A DNA stretch of 48,709 bases. Source: Mesorhizobium sp. (GTDB lineage: Bacteria; Pseudomonadota; Alphaproteobacteria; Rhizobiales; Rhizobiaceae). The translations under genes were made by a program, and so were the position numbers. The stretch lies in NCBI GenBank assembly GCA_004020645.1, contig SAQL01000041.1:1-48709 (forward strand), given 5' to 3'. Shown here piece by piece: positions 7,924-17,850 of this stretch; positions within the stretch are counted from its first letter, which is position 1; the number at the start of each line of letters is the position of its first letter. The notes below the pieces were generated by a model that was not told the DNA's origin, did not search any database, and saw nothing but the letters and a program-made list of their open reading frames with translations.

Positions 7924-8690
7924 GGCTCGAGGGTAAATCGGCGCTGATCACCGGATCGGCGCGCGGCATCGGCAGGGCGTTCGCCGAAGCCTATGTCCGC
8001 GAGGGCGCCACGGTCGCCATCGGCGACATCAATCTCGAAGCCGCCGAAAAGACGGCTTCGGAGATCGGCGGCAACGCTTACGCCGTGAGACTGGACGTCA
8101 CCGATCTCGCTTCGATCGAGGCGGCGGTCAAGGCGGTCGAGACAAGGACCGGCGGACTGGACATTCTGATCAACAACGCCGCTCTGTTCGACCTGGCGCC
8201 GATCGTCGAGATCACCAAGGCGAGTTACGACAGGCTGTTTTCCGTCAATGTCGCCGGCACGCTGTTCATGCTGCAGGCCGCCGCCCGCTCGATGATCGCG
8301 GCTGGCCGGGGCGGCAAGATCATCAACATGGCGAGCCAGGCCGGGCGCCGCGGCGAGGCGCTGGTTGCCGTCTATTGCGCCACCAAGGCCGCCGTCATCT
8401 CGCTCACCCAGTCGGCCGGGCTCGATCTGATCAAGCACCGCATCAACGTCAACGCCATCGCGCCCGGCGTCGTCGACGGCGAGCACTGGGACCATGTCGA
8501 TGCCCTGTTCGCCAAATACGAAAACCGTCCGAAGGGCGAGAAGAAGAGACTGGTCGGCGAGGCCGTGCCGTACGGCCGCATGGGCACGGCGCAAGACCTC
8601 ACCGGCATGGCGGTGTTCCTGGCCAGCGACGACGCCGAATACATCGTCGCCCAGACCTACAATGTCGATGGCGGCCAGTGGATGAGTTGA
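7920..8690 (+). CDS. smoS: SDR-family polyol (sorbitol) dehydrogenase
   Basis: A 256-residue classical short-chain dehydrogenase. The NAD-binding motif TGSARGIG lies at about residues 11-18, D36 of AIGDINLE suggests NAD preference, NNA lies near residue 88, and the catalytic set is S139, Y152 and K156 (YCATK). The C-terminal VDGGQWMS is typical. SmoS oxidises D-glucitol to D-fructose, and relatives oxidise galactitol and other polyols. The ATG start overlaps the smoK stop by four bases. Upstream in-frame codons lie inside smoK and are not used. The position between smoK and mtlK matches the Rhodobacter and Sinorhizobium smo loci. Confidence 0.92.
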   Translation: MRLEGKSALITGSARGIGRAFAEAYVREGATVAIGDINLEAAEKTASEIGGNAYAVRLDVTDLASIEAAVKAVETRTGGLDILINNAALFDLAPIVEITKASYDRLFSVNVAGTLFMLQAAARSMIAAGRGGKIINMASQAGRRGEALVAVYCATKAAVISLTQSAGLDLIKHRINVNAIAPGVVDGEHWDHVDALFAKYENRPKGEKKRLVGEAVPYGRMGTAQDLTGMAVFLASDDAEYIVAQTYNVDGGQWMS

Positions 8691-8703
8691 GGGGGCGAAG
8701 GCG

Positions 8704-8736
8704 CTCTTCTCCCCGTCTCCTCCGCGGGGGGAAGAG
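8704..8736. repeat. Short hairpin repeat between smoS and mtlK
   Basis: CTCTTCTCCCCG (8704-8715) pairs with CGGGGGGAAGAG (8725-8736) with one mismatch. The arm shares the TTCTCCCCG core of the repeat at 31909, so it looks like a diverged relative. It fills the 70-base gap between two operon genes and may also affect mRNA stability. Confidence 0.55.
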
Positions 8737-8760
8737 CCGTCCCGCTAAAGGGTAAAGCAG

Positions 8761-10239
<1,479 letters not shown>

Positions 10240-10282
10240 ATCGGCTCAATGCCCGTGAAGCCCTGCCGATGAAGGCCCTGCA

Positions 10283-10966
10283 ATGACGCCTGACCTGGTC
10301 ATTTTCGACTGCGACGGCGTACTGGTTGATAGCGAGGGGCTGTCCGTTTCGGCGCTGCTTAGCATGATCACGCTCGCTGGCGGCAATGTCAGCGAGGATG
10401 CCGCCTATGAGCATTTCCTCGGCAAGAGCATAAAAAGCGTTCGCGAAATCCTCGACCGCGACTTCGGACTTGATATCACCGACCAGCACCTGAGCGCGAT
10501 GCGCGTCCAGCTGATGCGCAAATTTCGCGAGGAGCTGAAGCCTATCCCCGGCATCGGGCAGGTTCTGCCAAGGCTCGCTATGCCATGCTGCGTCGCCTCC
10601 TCCGGCACGCCGGACCGCATCCGCTATGCGCTCGACGTCACCGGGCTGCTCGGGCTGCTCGAGCCGCATCTGTTCAGCGCCGCTATGGTGGCGCGAGGCA
10701 AGCCGGCGCCGGACCTTTTTCTCCACGCAGCCGCCAGCATGGGAGCGATCCCGCAAAATTGTCTCGTCGTCGAGGACAGCCCCGTCGGCGTCGCGGCGGC
10801 ACGGGCGGCGGGCATGCGCGTCCTTGCCTTCACCGGCGGCTCGCATGCCGGCAACCCGGCACTGAAAGCGCGGCTTGCGTCGAGTGAACCGGACTTTATA
10901 TTCGCTGACATGCTGCAACTGCCCGATCTGATTGCAGGCCTGGGAGCGAGAGTAAGAACATCTTGA
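10283..10966 (+). CDS. HAD-superfamily phosphatase of the polyol operon
   Basis: The 227-residue HAD-IA protein has motif I FDCDGVLVDSEG (D9 nucleophile, D11), motif II ASSGTPDR near residue 98, the lysine in RGKPAPDLFLHAA and motif III/IV VVEDSPVGVAAARAAG. Family members of this type hydrolyse sugar or polyol phosphates. In this operon it may dephosphorylate dead-end polyol phosphates, but that is inference. The stop overlaps the start of the kinase gene by four bases (TTGA), so the two are probably translated together. The substrate is unknown. Confidence 0.88.
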   Translation: MTPDLVIFDCDGVLVDSEGLSVSALLSMITLAGGNVSEDAAYEHFLGKSIKSVREILDRDFGLDITDQHLSAMRVQLMRKFREELKPIPGIGQVLPRLAMPCCVASSGTPDRIRYALDVTGLLGLLEPHLFSAAMVARGKPAPDLFLHAAASMGAIPQNCLVVEDSPVGVAAARAAGMRVLAFTGGSHAGNPALKARLASSEPDFIFADMLQLPDLIAGLGARVRTS

Positions 10967-12549
10967 CGAACAGTTTCGTTTGCGCGGTCGATGTCGGCAC
11001 CGGGAGCGCCCGCGCGGGCATTCTCGACACCGGAGGCACCTTGCTCGGCCGCGCCGAGCACCCGATCGTCATGAACCGGCCGAAGGCCGAGCACGCCGAA
11101 CACGATTCGCAGGATATCTGGTCGGCGGTCTGCATTGCGGTGCGCGCCGCCCGCGAAAAGGCCGGTGTGGCAGCGCAGGACATTGTCGGCATCTCCTTCG
11201 ACGCCACCTGCTCGCTGGTGGTGCGGGGCAAGGATGGTGGCCAGCTCAGCGTGTCGGTGTCAGGCGAAAGCCGCTGGGACACCATTGTCTGGCTCGATCA
11301 CCGCGCCATTGCCGAGGCCGATGAATGCACCGAAAGCGGCCATGCTGTGCTCGACTATATTGGCGGCGTCATGTCGCCGGAAATGGAGACGCCGAAGCTG
11401 ATGTGGCTGAAGCGCAACCTGCCCGGAACATGGAACGAAGCCGGCTATCTATTCGACCTCACCGACTTTCTCAGCTGGAAGGCGACCGGTTCGCTCGCCC
11501 GCTCGCAATGTACGCTGACCGCCAAATGGACCTATCTGGCGCATGAAGAGACCGGCTGGCGGCACGACTTCTTCCAAGCGGTCGGGCTCGGCGATCTTTT
11601 CGAGCATGGCAATCTGCCTGACAAGGCCAGCCCGGTCGGCGCCGATATCGGCCGTCTGAGCGCGGAAGCTGCGGCCGAGCTTGGCCTGACCGAAAAATGC
11701 CGGGTCGGCGCCGGCGTCATCGACGCCTATGCCGGCGCGCTCGGCGTGCTCGGCGGTTTTGCCGGCGACGAAACCGACATCGGCCGGCATCTGGCGTTGA
11801 TCGCCGGCACATCGAGCTGCGTCATGGCGATGTCGCCCGACCCGCAACCCTTTGCCGGCGTCTGGGGCCCGTATTATGGCGCGGCGCTTCCTCGGCTTTG
11901 GCTGTCGGAAGGCGGCCAATCGGCCACCGGCGCGCTGCTCGACCATATCATCCGCTGGCATGGCGCCGGCGGGGAGCCAGACGCCGCCATGCACGCCAGG
12001 ATCGCCCGGCGTGTCGCTGAACTGCGCGCCGTCGAGGGCGAGAACCTTGCGGCAAGGCTGCATGTGCTGCCGGATTTCCACGGCAACCGCTCGCCGCTCG
12101 CCGATCCGCATGCGGTTGGCGTCATAAGCGGGCTGACGTTGGATTCCTCCTTCGACAGCCTGTGCAAGCTGTATTGGCGCACCGCCGTCAGCATCGCGCT
12201 AGGCGTGCGCCATGTGCTGGAGGCCCTGAACGAGAACGGCTATCTGATCGACACGCTGCATGTCACCGGCGGTCACACCAAAAACCCGCTGCTGATGGAG
12301 CTTTATGCCGACGCCACCGGCTGCACGGTGGTCGAGCCGCTCGCCGACGAGGCGGTGCTGCTCGGCACCGGCATGATCGCCGCCACCGCCGCCGGGCTTT
12401 TTCCCGATTTGAACGCCGCTTGTGTCGCCATGCAGCAAGGCGGCAAGACGCGAGAGCCCAATTCGGCGGCCGCCGGCCGGTTCGACCGCGACTACCGCGT
12501 GTTTTTGGAGATGCATCGGCAGAGGCAGGCGCTGGACGAAATCAGATAG
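10963..12549 (+). CDS. FGGY-family carbohydrate kinase (D-ribulokinase-like)
   Basis: The 528-residue protein is a two-domain FGGY kinase. The N-terminal AVDVGTGSARAGI phosphate loop begins near residue 8, a WLDHRA segment near residue 111 contributes to the sugar site, and the C-terminal HVTGGHTKNPLLMELYADATG carries the ATP-binding FGGY signature 2. The DxGTxSxR motif and length resemble the ribulokinase-like branch more than xylulokinase or glycerol kinase. It should phosphorylate the ketose made by the dehydrogenases upstream. The TTG start at 10963 is preceded by GGGAG and overlaps the HAD stop. It ends the polyol operon. Confidence 0.86.
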   Translation: MTNSFVCAVDVGTGSARAGILDTGGTLLGRAEHPIVMNRPKAEHAEHDSQDIWSAVCIAVRAAREKAGVAAQDIVGISFDATCSLVVRGKDGGQLSVSVSGESRWDTIVWLDHRAIAEADECTESGHAVLDYIGGVMSPEMETPKLMWLKRNLPGTWNEAGYLFDLTDFLSWKATGSLARSQCTLTAKWTYLAHEETGWRHDFFQAVGLGDLFEHGNLPDKASPVGADIGRLSAEAAAELGLTEKCRVGAGVIDAYAGALGVLGGFAGDETDIGRHLALIAGTSSCVMAMSPDPQPFAGVWGPYYGAALPRLWLSEGGQSATGALLDHIIRWHGAGGEPDAAMHARIARRVAELRAVEGENLAARLHVLPDFHGNRSPLADPHAVGVISGLTLDSSFDSLCKLYWRTAVSIALGVRHVLEALNENGYLIDTLHVTGGHTKNPLLMELYADATGCTVVEPLADEAVLLGTGMIAATAAGLFPDLNAACVAMQQGGKTREPNSAAAGRFDRDYRVFLEMHRQRQALDEIR

Positions 12550-12568
12550 GCCCGAATGGCTTGTACTG

Positions 12569-13153
12569 CTATCTCTGGTTCCACCGCCGGATAATTGGTT
12601 CGCCAAGGTCGTGCTCATAACCCAGCACGCTTGTGCTGGCGGTATCCAGCACGAAGAGCGCGCCATCTTGCGGCGGCAGGCCGAGCCAGCGCGCCGCCAG
12701 CACGCGCAGGAAATGCGAGCTTGAAAACACCAGGACATTGCCGTTGACGCCACGCAGCTCGTCGACGATCCGATCCGCCCTCGCGCCGACATCCTTTGCC
12801 GCCTCGCCGTCAGGGCAGCCGTCGCGAAACAGACGCCAGCCGGGGCGTTCGATAAGGATCTGCTTTGTGGTCAGCCCCTCGTAAGCGCCGTAATCCCATT
12901 CCGCCAGATCGGCCCTCTTCACGCCGGCTGAACCGAATCCGGCCAGTGTACAAGTCTTGAAGGCGCGCTGCGACGGGCTCGACCAGACAGCCTGGAACGA
13001 AAGGCGCTGCAACCGCTCAGCGACCCGCCCGGCGGCCTCCTCGCCGGCTGGCGTCAACGGTATGTCGGTCAGGCCGGTGTGCTTTCCCGACGCGCTCCAT
13101 TCCGTCTCGCCATGTCGAACCAGGTAGATTTCAGGAAGCGCGCTCATCCGCAT
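12569..13153 (-). CDS. Histidine phosphatase family protein
   Basis: The 194-residue protein belongs to the phosphoglycerate mutase-like branch. It begins with the catalytic LVRHGETEW (nucleophilic His near residue 13), has a conserved arginine and SSPSQRAFKT near residue 57, EWDYGAYEG (acid) around residue 85 and the second catalytic His in VFSSSHFLRVLAARWLG. The family dephosphorylates small phosphorylated metabolites; specificity cannot be inferred. It converges on the FGGY kinase gene with only 19 bases between stops. Start ATG 13153 or 13147 are both possible. Confidence 0.88.
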   Translation of the reverse strand: MRMSALPEIYLVRHGETEWSASGKHTGLTDIPLTPAGEEAAGRVAERLQRLSFQAVWSSPSQRAFKTCTLAGFGSAGVKRADLAEWDYGAYEGLTTKQILIERPGWRLFRDGCPDGEAAKDVGARADRIVDELRGVNGNVLVFSSSHFLRVLAARWLGLPPQDGALFVLDTASTSVLGYEHDLGEPIIRRWNQR

Positions 13154-13346
13154 GCCTTTCGATGGAATCCGATATGCCGCCGGCTCTTCAGATCGGCCAA
13201 TGACGCAACCATAGCGGCTTCTGCGCTCTCTCCAAACAGGCGGCCAAATAGGCGGTATGAGACCGTACGCCTTGCTGGCTCAACGCTTCCCTTGAGCCAG
13301 CCCCTTGCCATAGCTGCCCATTTCGTAGACAAGCCGTGCGGTTAAT

Positions 13347-13379
13347 GCGGAATCCGGGCCGATCACGGCCATTTTCCGC
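13347..13379 (+). other. Two-tier hairpin in the leader of the MATE gene
   Basis: GCGGAA (13347-13352) pairs with TTCCGC (13374-13379), and an inner GGCCG/CGGCC stem (13357-13370) closes an ATCA loop. It lies 57 bases before the MATE start in an otherwise featureless 283-base gap. I do not recognise it as a known riboswitch class. Confidence 0.3.
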
Positions 13380-13436
13380 GCTGAGACGCGGCTTCCGGCC
13401 TTTTAGCCGACGCGCCGCAATCGGATAGGCGAAAAA

Positions 13437-14840
13437 ATGTCTGCGATCGAAGCCGGCGCTCGCGCGCCGGAAAACCTTTGGCGTCAGGAAATCAGGGCGA
13501 CGCTGGCGCTCGCCTGGCCGATGGTGCTCACCAATCTCGGCCAGACTGCGATGACCGCCACCGACGTCATGATGATGGGGCGGCTGGGTCCGGATACGCT
13601 GGCCAGTGGCGCGCTCGGCGCCAACCTCTATTTCATGCCGCTGATCTTCGGGCTCGGCCTGATGCTGGCGACCTCGCCGATGATCGCTACGGAACTCGGC
13701 CACCGTCGCCATTCGGTGCGCGATCTGCGCCGCACCGTGCGGCAGGGCCTGTGGCTGGCGATCCTCATCTCAATCCCGATCTGGATATTCCTCTGGTACG
13801 GCGAGGCCGTGTTGCTGGCCATGGGTCAGGAACCGGCGTTGGCACATCAGGCCGGCATCTACCTGCGCTGGCTCGAATGGGCGGTGCTGCCCTTCTACGG
13901 CTATATCGTCTTGCGCTCGTTCATCTCGGCGCTGGAGCGGCCGGGTTGGGCGTTGGTCATCGTCTTCGTTGCCGTCGCCTGCAACGTCTTCTTCAACTGG
14001 GTGTTCATGTTCGGCAATCTCGGCGCCCCTTCGATGGGCATCGCCGGCTCCGGCCTCGCTACCACGCTGTCCAGCACGCTGATGTTCGTCGGCATGGCGG
14101 CGGTGGTGATGCTGGAGCCGAAGTTTCGCCGTTATCAGCTGTTCGGGCGCTTCTGGCGGGCCGACTGGCCGCGCTTCAAGGGCTTGCTGCGGCTCGGTCT
14201 GCCGATCGCCGGCCTCCTCGCTTTCGAGGTGACGATTTTCAACGCGGCAGCCCTTCTCATGGGCCTGATCGACGCGGCCTCGCTCGCCGCGCATGCCATC
14301 GCCATCCAGATCGCCTCGATCAGCTTCATGGTGCCGCTCGGCCTCAACCAGGCGGCGACGGTGCGCGTCGGGCTCGCCCATGGCGCCGGCAATCCGGAAG
14401 GTGTCTCCCGCGCCGGCTGGACCGCTTTTGTCATCGGCGTCTCGTTCATGGCGCTGATGGGGCTGGTGATGATCCTGTGGCCGCAGCTGCTGATCAGCGC
14501 CTTCATCGATCTTGGTGACCCGGCCAATGCCACAGTGATCGGGCTTGCCGTGTCGTTCCTGGCCTTTGCCGCGCTGTTCCAGATTTTCGACGGCGCACAG
14601 GCCGTGGCGGCCGGCATGCTGCGCGGCCTGCACGACACCAAGATGCCGATGATCTATGCCGCGATCGGCTATTGGGGCATCGGCCTGCCGCTCGGCGTCC
14701 TGCTCGCCTTCTATTCCGGGCTCGACGGCGTCGGCATCTGGATCGGCCTGTCGTTGGGGCTGGCGGTGGTGGCGGCGCTGCTTCTGGCGCGCTGGCTGCG
14801 GCGGGATCGTATCGCGCCGCCGCTCTCCTTTGGGCATTGA
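13437..14840 (+). CDS. MATE-family multidrug/cation efflux transporter (NorM-like)
   Basis: The 467-residue inner-membrane protein has about twelve predicted helices in two homologous halves, the MATE fold. Early segments LALAWPMVLTNLGQTAMTATD and MMMGRLGPDTLASGALGAN match the first helices of the NorM branch. These carriers export cationic drugs or metabolites using Na+ or H+ gradients. ATG 13437 is preceded by a weak GGATAGG site at a long distance. No regulator gene is adjacent; the upstream gap contains a hairpin that might act in the leader. The substrate is not predictable. Confidence 0.92.
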   Translation: MSAIEAGARAPENLWRQEIRATLALAWPMVLTNLGQTAMTATDVMMMGRLGPDTLASGALGANLYFMPLIFGLGLMLATSPMIATELGHRRHSVRDLRRTVRQGLWLAILISIPIWIFLWYGEAVLLAMGQEPALAHQAGIYLRWLEWAVLPFYGYIVLRSFISALERPGWALVIVFVAVACNVFFNWVFMFGNLGAPSMGIAGSGLATTLSSTLMFVGMAAVVMLEPKFRRYQLFGRFWRADWPRFKGLLRLGLPIAGLLAFEVTIFNAAALLMGLIDAASLAAHAIAIQIASISFMVPLGLNQAATVRVGLAHGAGNPEGVSRAGWTAFVIGVSFMALMGLVMILWPQLLISAFIDLGDPANATVIGLAVSFLAFAALFQIFDGAQAVAAGMLRGLHDTKMPMIYAAIGYWGIGLPLGVLLAFYSGLDGVGIWIGLSLGLAVVAALLLARWLRRDRIAPPLSFGH

Positions 14841-14879
14841 TGAAAGCGGCTTCGTCACGAGGAGGGCGGGTCGTGACGT

Positions 14880-15245
14880 TTATGGATATTTCGTCTGATT
14901 TGCACTCGCGGCCTGTGGGCTTAAGTCGCTTTGCAACTCCTTTGGCAGTGGAAGGCTTGAGCACCGCAAGTGCACCGCGCGAGCGAACAATTTTCGTTGC
15001 TTCTGCTGGTGCTCCTTGATGGCTGCTGCGAGCCCTAATCCGTACGGGCCAAGAAAGACGCCGGTTCCCCAGCCCGGCTGCTTTTTTTCGCGAGCGTCGT
15101 AGTCCGAAGCCTCCGTGCGGGCTTGCTGGCATTCCGGCGACGCCCATTTCCGGTCTTGCTTCGAAAGCGACGCTCCATAGTCGACCGGAGAGGTCGCGCA
15201 TCCAGCCGCTGTCGCGGCCAACGCGACGAACATTGCAATTCTCAT
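14880..15245 (-). CDS. Small putative lipoprotein
   Basis: This 121-residue protein begins with a short hydrophobic signal MRIAMFVALAATAAGC whose AAGC is a plausible lipobox (Cys16). A hydrophilic chain follows (SPVDYGASLSKQDRKWASPEC) with a central hydrophobic GVFLGPYGLGLAAAIKEH segment. The ATG at 15245 is chosen because it starts the signal peptide; reading 55 codons further upstream gives a non-lipoprotein-like extension. I recognise no named family. It would be anchored in the periplasm or outer membrane. Confidence 0.65.
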   Translation of the reverse strand: MRIAMFVALAATAAGCATSPVDYGASLSKQDRKWASPECQQARTEASDYDAREKKQPGWGTGVFLGPYGLGLAAAIKEHQQKQRKLFARAVHLRCSSLPLPKELQSDLSPQAASANQTKYP

Positions 15246-15440
15246 CCCCAAGCCCTTGATAAAGCATTGTGAGAGTACACAGAACTCTTCTTCCAACAAG
15301 GAGAAAGCTCCGAAGAGGCAGCCGGAAACACGGTTGTCGCTGTCAATCGTTTTCACAACGCGGAACCGGATAATCCCCAATGACTGCTTTTTTGACCCAA
15401 AAGAAGGCATTCGAACGCTAAGCGCAGAGGCAGCTTGCTA

Positions 15441-15489
15441 ATGCATGTCGCGCAAAAGTGTGCAGCGGTTTTGCGATAACGACATGCAT
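15441..15489. repeat. Palindromic repeat with ATGCATGTCG ends
   Basis: The ends ATGCATGTCG (15441-15450) and an inverted CGACATGCAT-like end (15480-15489) flank CGCAAAA and TTTTGCG inner arms. I recognise it as a sequence repeated in Mesorhizobium intergenic regions, from memory. It lies in the 295-base gap between the lipoprotein and permease genes and contains no coding sequence. Confidence 0.6.
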
Positions 15490-15500
15490 AAAACAACAGC

Positions 15501-15544
15501 CTAAAGCGCGTCGCATGAGGCCAGTCAAATGCGACGCGCTTTAG
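15501..15544 (-). terminator. Perfect hairpin at the end of the amino acid transporter operon
   Basis: CTAAAGCGCGTCGCAT (15501-15516) and ATGCGACGCGCTTTAG (15529-15544) form a 16-bp perfect stem with a 12-nt loop. The right arm contains the stop codon of the permease gene. No clear U-tract follows, so it could be a repeat that doubles as a transcript end. Confidence 0.5.
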
Positions 15545-16188
15545 TTTGTAGTCGCCCGTCGTTCAAGCGAGCGTGCATATTGCGTCAGCGGGAAGCACAT
15601 GACGAAGAAAATCAAGGCGACCAGCCCATAGACGGTGAACGGCTCGAAGGTCGCGTTGTTGATCGCATTGGATGTCCTGACCAGTTCCTCGAAACCGATG
15701 ATCGAGGTCAGCGCGGTCGATTTGATGAGCTGCACCAGGAAACCGACGGTCGGCGCGCGGGTGATCGAAAACGCCTGCGGCAGGATGATCAGCCTCAGTT
15801 CCTGCAGATAGTGAAGGCCGAGACTGGCGCCGGCGTCCCACTGGCCGCGCGGCAGCGCATCAACGCCGCCGCGCCAGATTTCGGCGAGATAGGCGCTGGC
15901 GAAGAAGGTGAGGCCAAGTGCTGCGGCGGTCCACGGTTCGATGCGCAAGCCCAGCATCGGCAGGCCGAAGAACATCAGGAAGAGCTGCATGAGCAGCGGC
16001 GTTCCCTGGAAGAGCGCGATGTACCCCGACGCAAGGCGCCGCGCCCATTTATTCCCAGCGATCCTGAAGAACAGCACGACCATGCCGACCACACCGCCGC
16101 CGACGAAGGCCGCCAGCGACAGAAGCACCGTCCAGCGCGCGGCGAACAGAAGGTTGCGGACGATATCCCAAAAGGTAAATTCGATCAT
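15541..16188 (-). CDS. Polar amino acid ABC transporter permease, second subunit
   Basis: The 215-residue HisM/GlnP-type permease has about five helices. The conserved cytoplasmic loop is GQWDAGASLGLHYLQELRLI followed by ILPQAF near residues 135-160. Start ATG 16188 is supported by a four-base overlap with the upstream permease stop; reading further upstream would enter that gene in another frame. It should dimerise with the 16185-16853 permease. Substrates of the family are polar amino acids, opines or basic compounds. Its stop codon lies within a hairpin. Confidence 0.92.
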   Translation of the reverse strand: MIEFTFWDIVRNLLFAARWTVLLSLAAFVGGGVVGMVVLFFRIAGNKWARRLASGYIALFQGTPLLMQLFLMFFGLPMLGLRIEPWTAAALGLTFFASAYLAEIWRGGVDALPRGQWDAGASLGLHYLQELRLIILPQAFSITRAPTVGFLVQLIKSTALTSIIGFEELVRTSNAINNATFEPFTVYGLVALIFFVMCFPLTQYARSLERRATTN

Positions 16189-16853
16189 GACACGCCGGCT
16201 CCCAGAGCGCGGCGGCCGCCGCTGACCAGCAGCCGGCGCAGCCCCATCGACAGGACGAGATAGACCATCGTCACCACGAAATAGGTCTCGAAAGCACGGA
16301 AGGTGCGCGCCTGCAGCATGTCGGCCTCGTAGGTCAGTTCGCGCACCGCGATCTGCGACACCACGGCGGACTCCAGCATCATGATGATGATCTGGCTGGT
16401 CAGCGCCGGAAAGATCACCTTGAGCGCCTGCGGCAGCACGATCTTGACGAACACCTGGCGCGGTCGGAGGCCAAGCGCCAGTGCTGCTTCCGTCTGTCCG
16501 CGCGGCACCGCATCGAGCCCGGCGCCGACGATCTCGATCGTGTAGGCCGCCATGTTGAGCGTCATTGCCAGCATGGCGGCCAGCACCGGATCGAGCCTCA
16601 CGCCGATGCTGGGCAGGCCGAAGAAGATGAAGAACAGCTGCACCAGGAACGGCGTGTTGCGGATGATTTCGACATAGACGCCGATCGCCCGCTTGAGCAG
16701 CAGGGGGCCGTTTCGCCGCCCGGCCGCACCGAGGATGCTGAGGAACGTTCCCGCAAGCGTGGTCACGGCGATCAAAAGGATCGTCGTGGCCGCCCCGCGC
16801 GCGATCGCGCCTGTCGCATCGGCAAGCCAGCCGAAGTCGAGGCTGTAGCCCAT
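16185..16853 (-). CDS. Polar amino acid ABC transporter permease, first subunit
   Basis: A 222-residue HisQ/GlnP-type permease with about five helices. The family loop GLDAVPRGQTEAALALGLRPRQ, followed by IVLPQALKVIFPA, lies at about residues 105-142. It follows the binding-protein gene by 21 bases and overlaps the next permease by four. No ATPase gene is present before or after this trio, so the transporter must use a shared or distant ATP-binding subunit. Confidence 0.93.
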   Translation of the reverse strand: MGYSLDFGWLADATGAIARGAATTILLIAVTTLAGTFLSILGAAGRRNGPLLLKRAIGVYVEIIRNTPFLVQLFFIFFGLPSIGVRLDPVLAAMLAMTLNMAAYTIEIVGAGLDAVPRGQTEAALALGLRPRQVFVKIVLPQALKVIFPALTSQIIIMMLESAVVSQIAVRELTYEADMLQARTFRAFETYFVVTMVYLVLSMGLRRLLVSGGRRALGAGVS

Positions 16854-16874
16854 GGTAGATCCTGATCCTAGGAA

Positions 16875-17693
16875 TCAATCCTTGAGGTTGTCGGGATTGA
16901 GCGGCGTCTTGAGCCAGGCCTTCGAGCTTTCGTCCAGCTTGCCATCGGCCAGCATCTTGGCGACCGCGTCGTTGACCGCCTGCTTCAGGCGATCCTCGCT
17001 CTTGTTGAGGCCGATATGCGAGGGCGAGGTGAGAAGCTGGAACTTCTGCTCCGGCTTCAGCGCCTCCTGGCGGGCGAGCACCTGGGCGCCGACATCGTTG
17101 CCGACGACCATCAGCTGCGTCTGACCCGAGATGAAGGCCTGGATAACGGAATTGTAGTTGTCGAAACGGCGGATGTCGGCCGAAGCGGGTGCCGCCTCGG
17201 TCAGCGACGTATCTTCCAGCGTGCCGCGGTTGACGGCGATCGACTTGTCGGCGAGGTCGTCCTTGCCTTCGACCTTGAGCGCGGCCGGGCCGATGACGGC
17301 GATATAATAGGGCGCGTAGGCGGCGGCGAAATCGATCACCTGCTCACGCTCCTTGGAGTAGCCGACGCTCATCAGGACATCGACGCGCTTGTCGGTAAGA
17401 TACGGAATGCGGTTCTGGCCGGTCACGCTGACCAAATTGAGCTTGACCTTGAGCTGGTCGGCGATGAACTGCGCCACGTCGATGTCATAGCCCTTGATGC
17501 TCATATCGGCGCTGGCCGAGGAGAAGGGCGGGAAGTCGGAGAAAATGCCGACATTGATGGCGCCGGCCTTGGTGATGTCATCGACCGCGTCGGCATTGGC
17601 TGTCTGGGTGGCAAGACCAACCCCGGCGAGCATCAGCACGGCGGCGATGGATGATTTGAGCTTCATATGAAGTGTCATTGTCTGAAGTGTCAT
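16875..17693 (-). CDS. Polar amino acid ABC transporter substrate-binding protein
   Basis: The 272-residue family 3 solute-binding protein has a Sec signal (core SSIAAVLMLAGVGLATQTANA) and a mature chain with GAINVGIFSDFPPFSS and MSIKGYDIDVAQFIADQL, typical ligand-pocket segments. ATG 17693 is chosen because AGGGA lies eight bases upstream; in-frame ATGs also occur at 17678 and 17666, and 11 bases around the first start are duplicated at the second. It is expressed toward the permeases. The ligand is unknown; the ureohydrolase gene upstream suggests an arginine- or guanidino-type compound. Confidence 0.9.
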   Translation of the reverse strand: MTLQTMTLHMKLKSSIAAVLMLAGVGLATQTANADAVDDITKAGAINVGIFSDFPPFSSASADMSIKGYDIDVAQFIADQLKVKLNLVSVTGQNRIPYLTDKRVDVLMSVGYSKEREQVIDFAAAYAPYYIAVIGPAALKVEGKDDLADKSIAVNRGTLEDTSLTEAAPASADIRRFDNYNSVIQAFISGQTQLMVVGNDVGAQVLARQEALKPEQKFQLLTSPSHIGLNKSEDRLKQAVNDAVAKMLADGKLDESSKAWLKTPLNPDNLKD

Positions 17694-17774
17694 TGTCGTT
17701 CCCTGCTGGAAGCTTGTTTGTTTTGAATGCGGCCGCCGGCTCCAGTGCGGCGGTCGCCTTGGAAGTTCATGTTG

Positions 17775-17843
17775 GACCATGATCTGTTCTGAACCGAAGG
17801 GTCAGCGGAGAAAAAGCCGGTTCCACTTTTCGGGATCATGGTC
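17775..17843. repeat. Rhizobial palindromic repeat (GATCATGGTC ends)
   Basis: GACCATGATC (17775-17784) and GATCATGGTC (17834-17843) are perfect inverted ends. The interior AGCCGGTTCCACTTTTCGGG belongs to a widespread rhizobial intergenic motif that I recognise from memory. It separates the ureohydrolase stop from the binding-protein start. Confidence 0.65.
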
Positions 17844-17850
17844 TGGTGCG

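Noticed and set aside
13770..14858. A 362-codon minus-strand frame over the MATE gene
   Set aside because: The translated product is His/Gln/Arg-rich low complexity, and the opposite strand encodes a full MATE protein.
15246..15410. A 55-residue N-terminal extension of the lipoprotein
   Set aside because: Adding it would bury the lipoprotein signal inside the chain, and there is no ribosome binding site at the upstream start.
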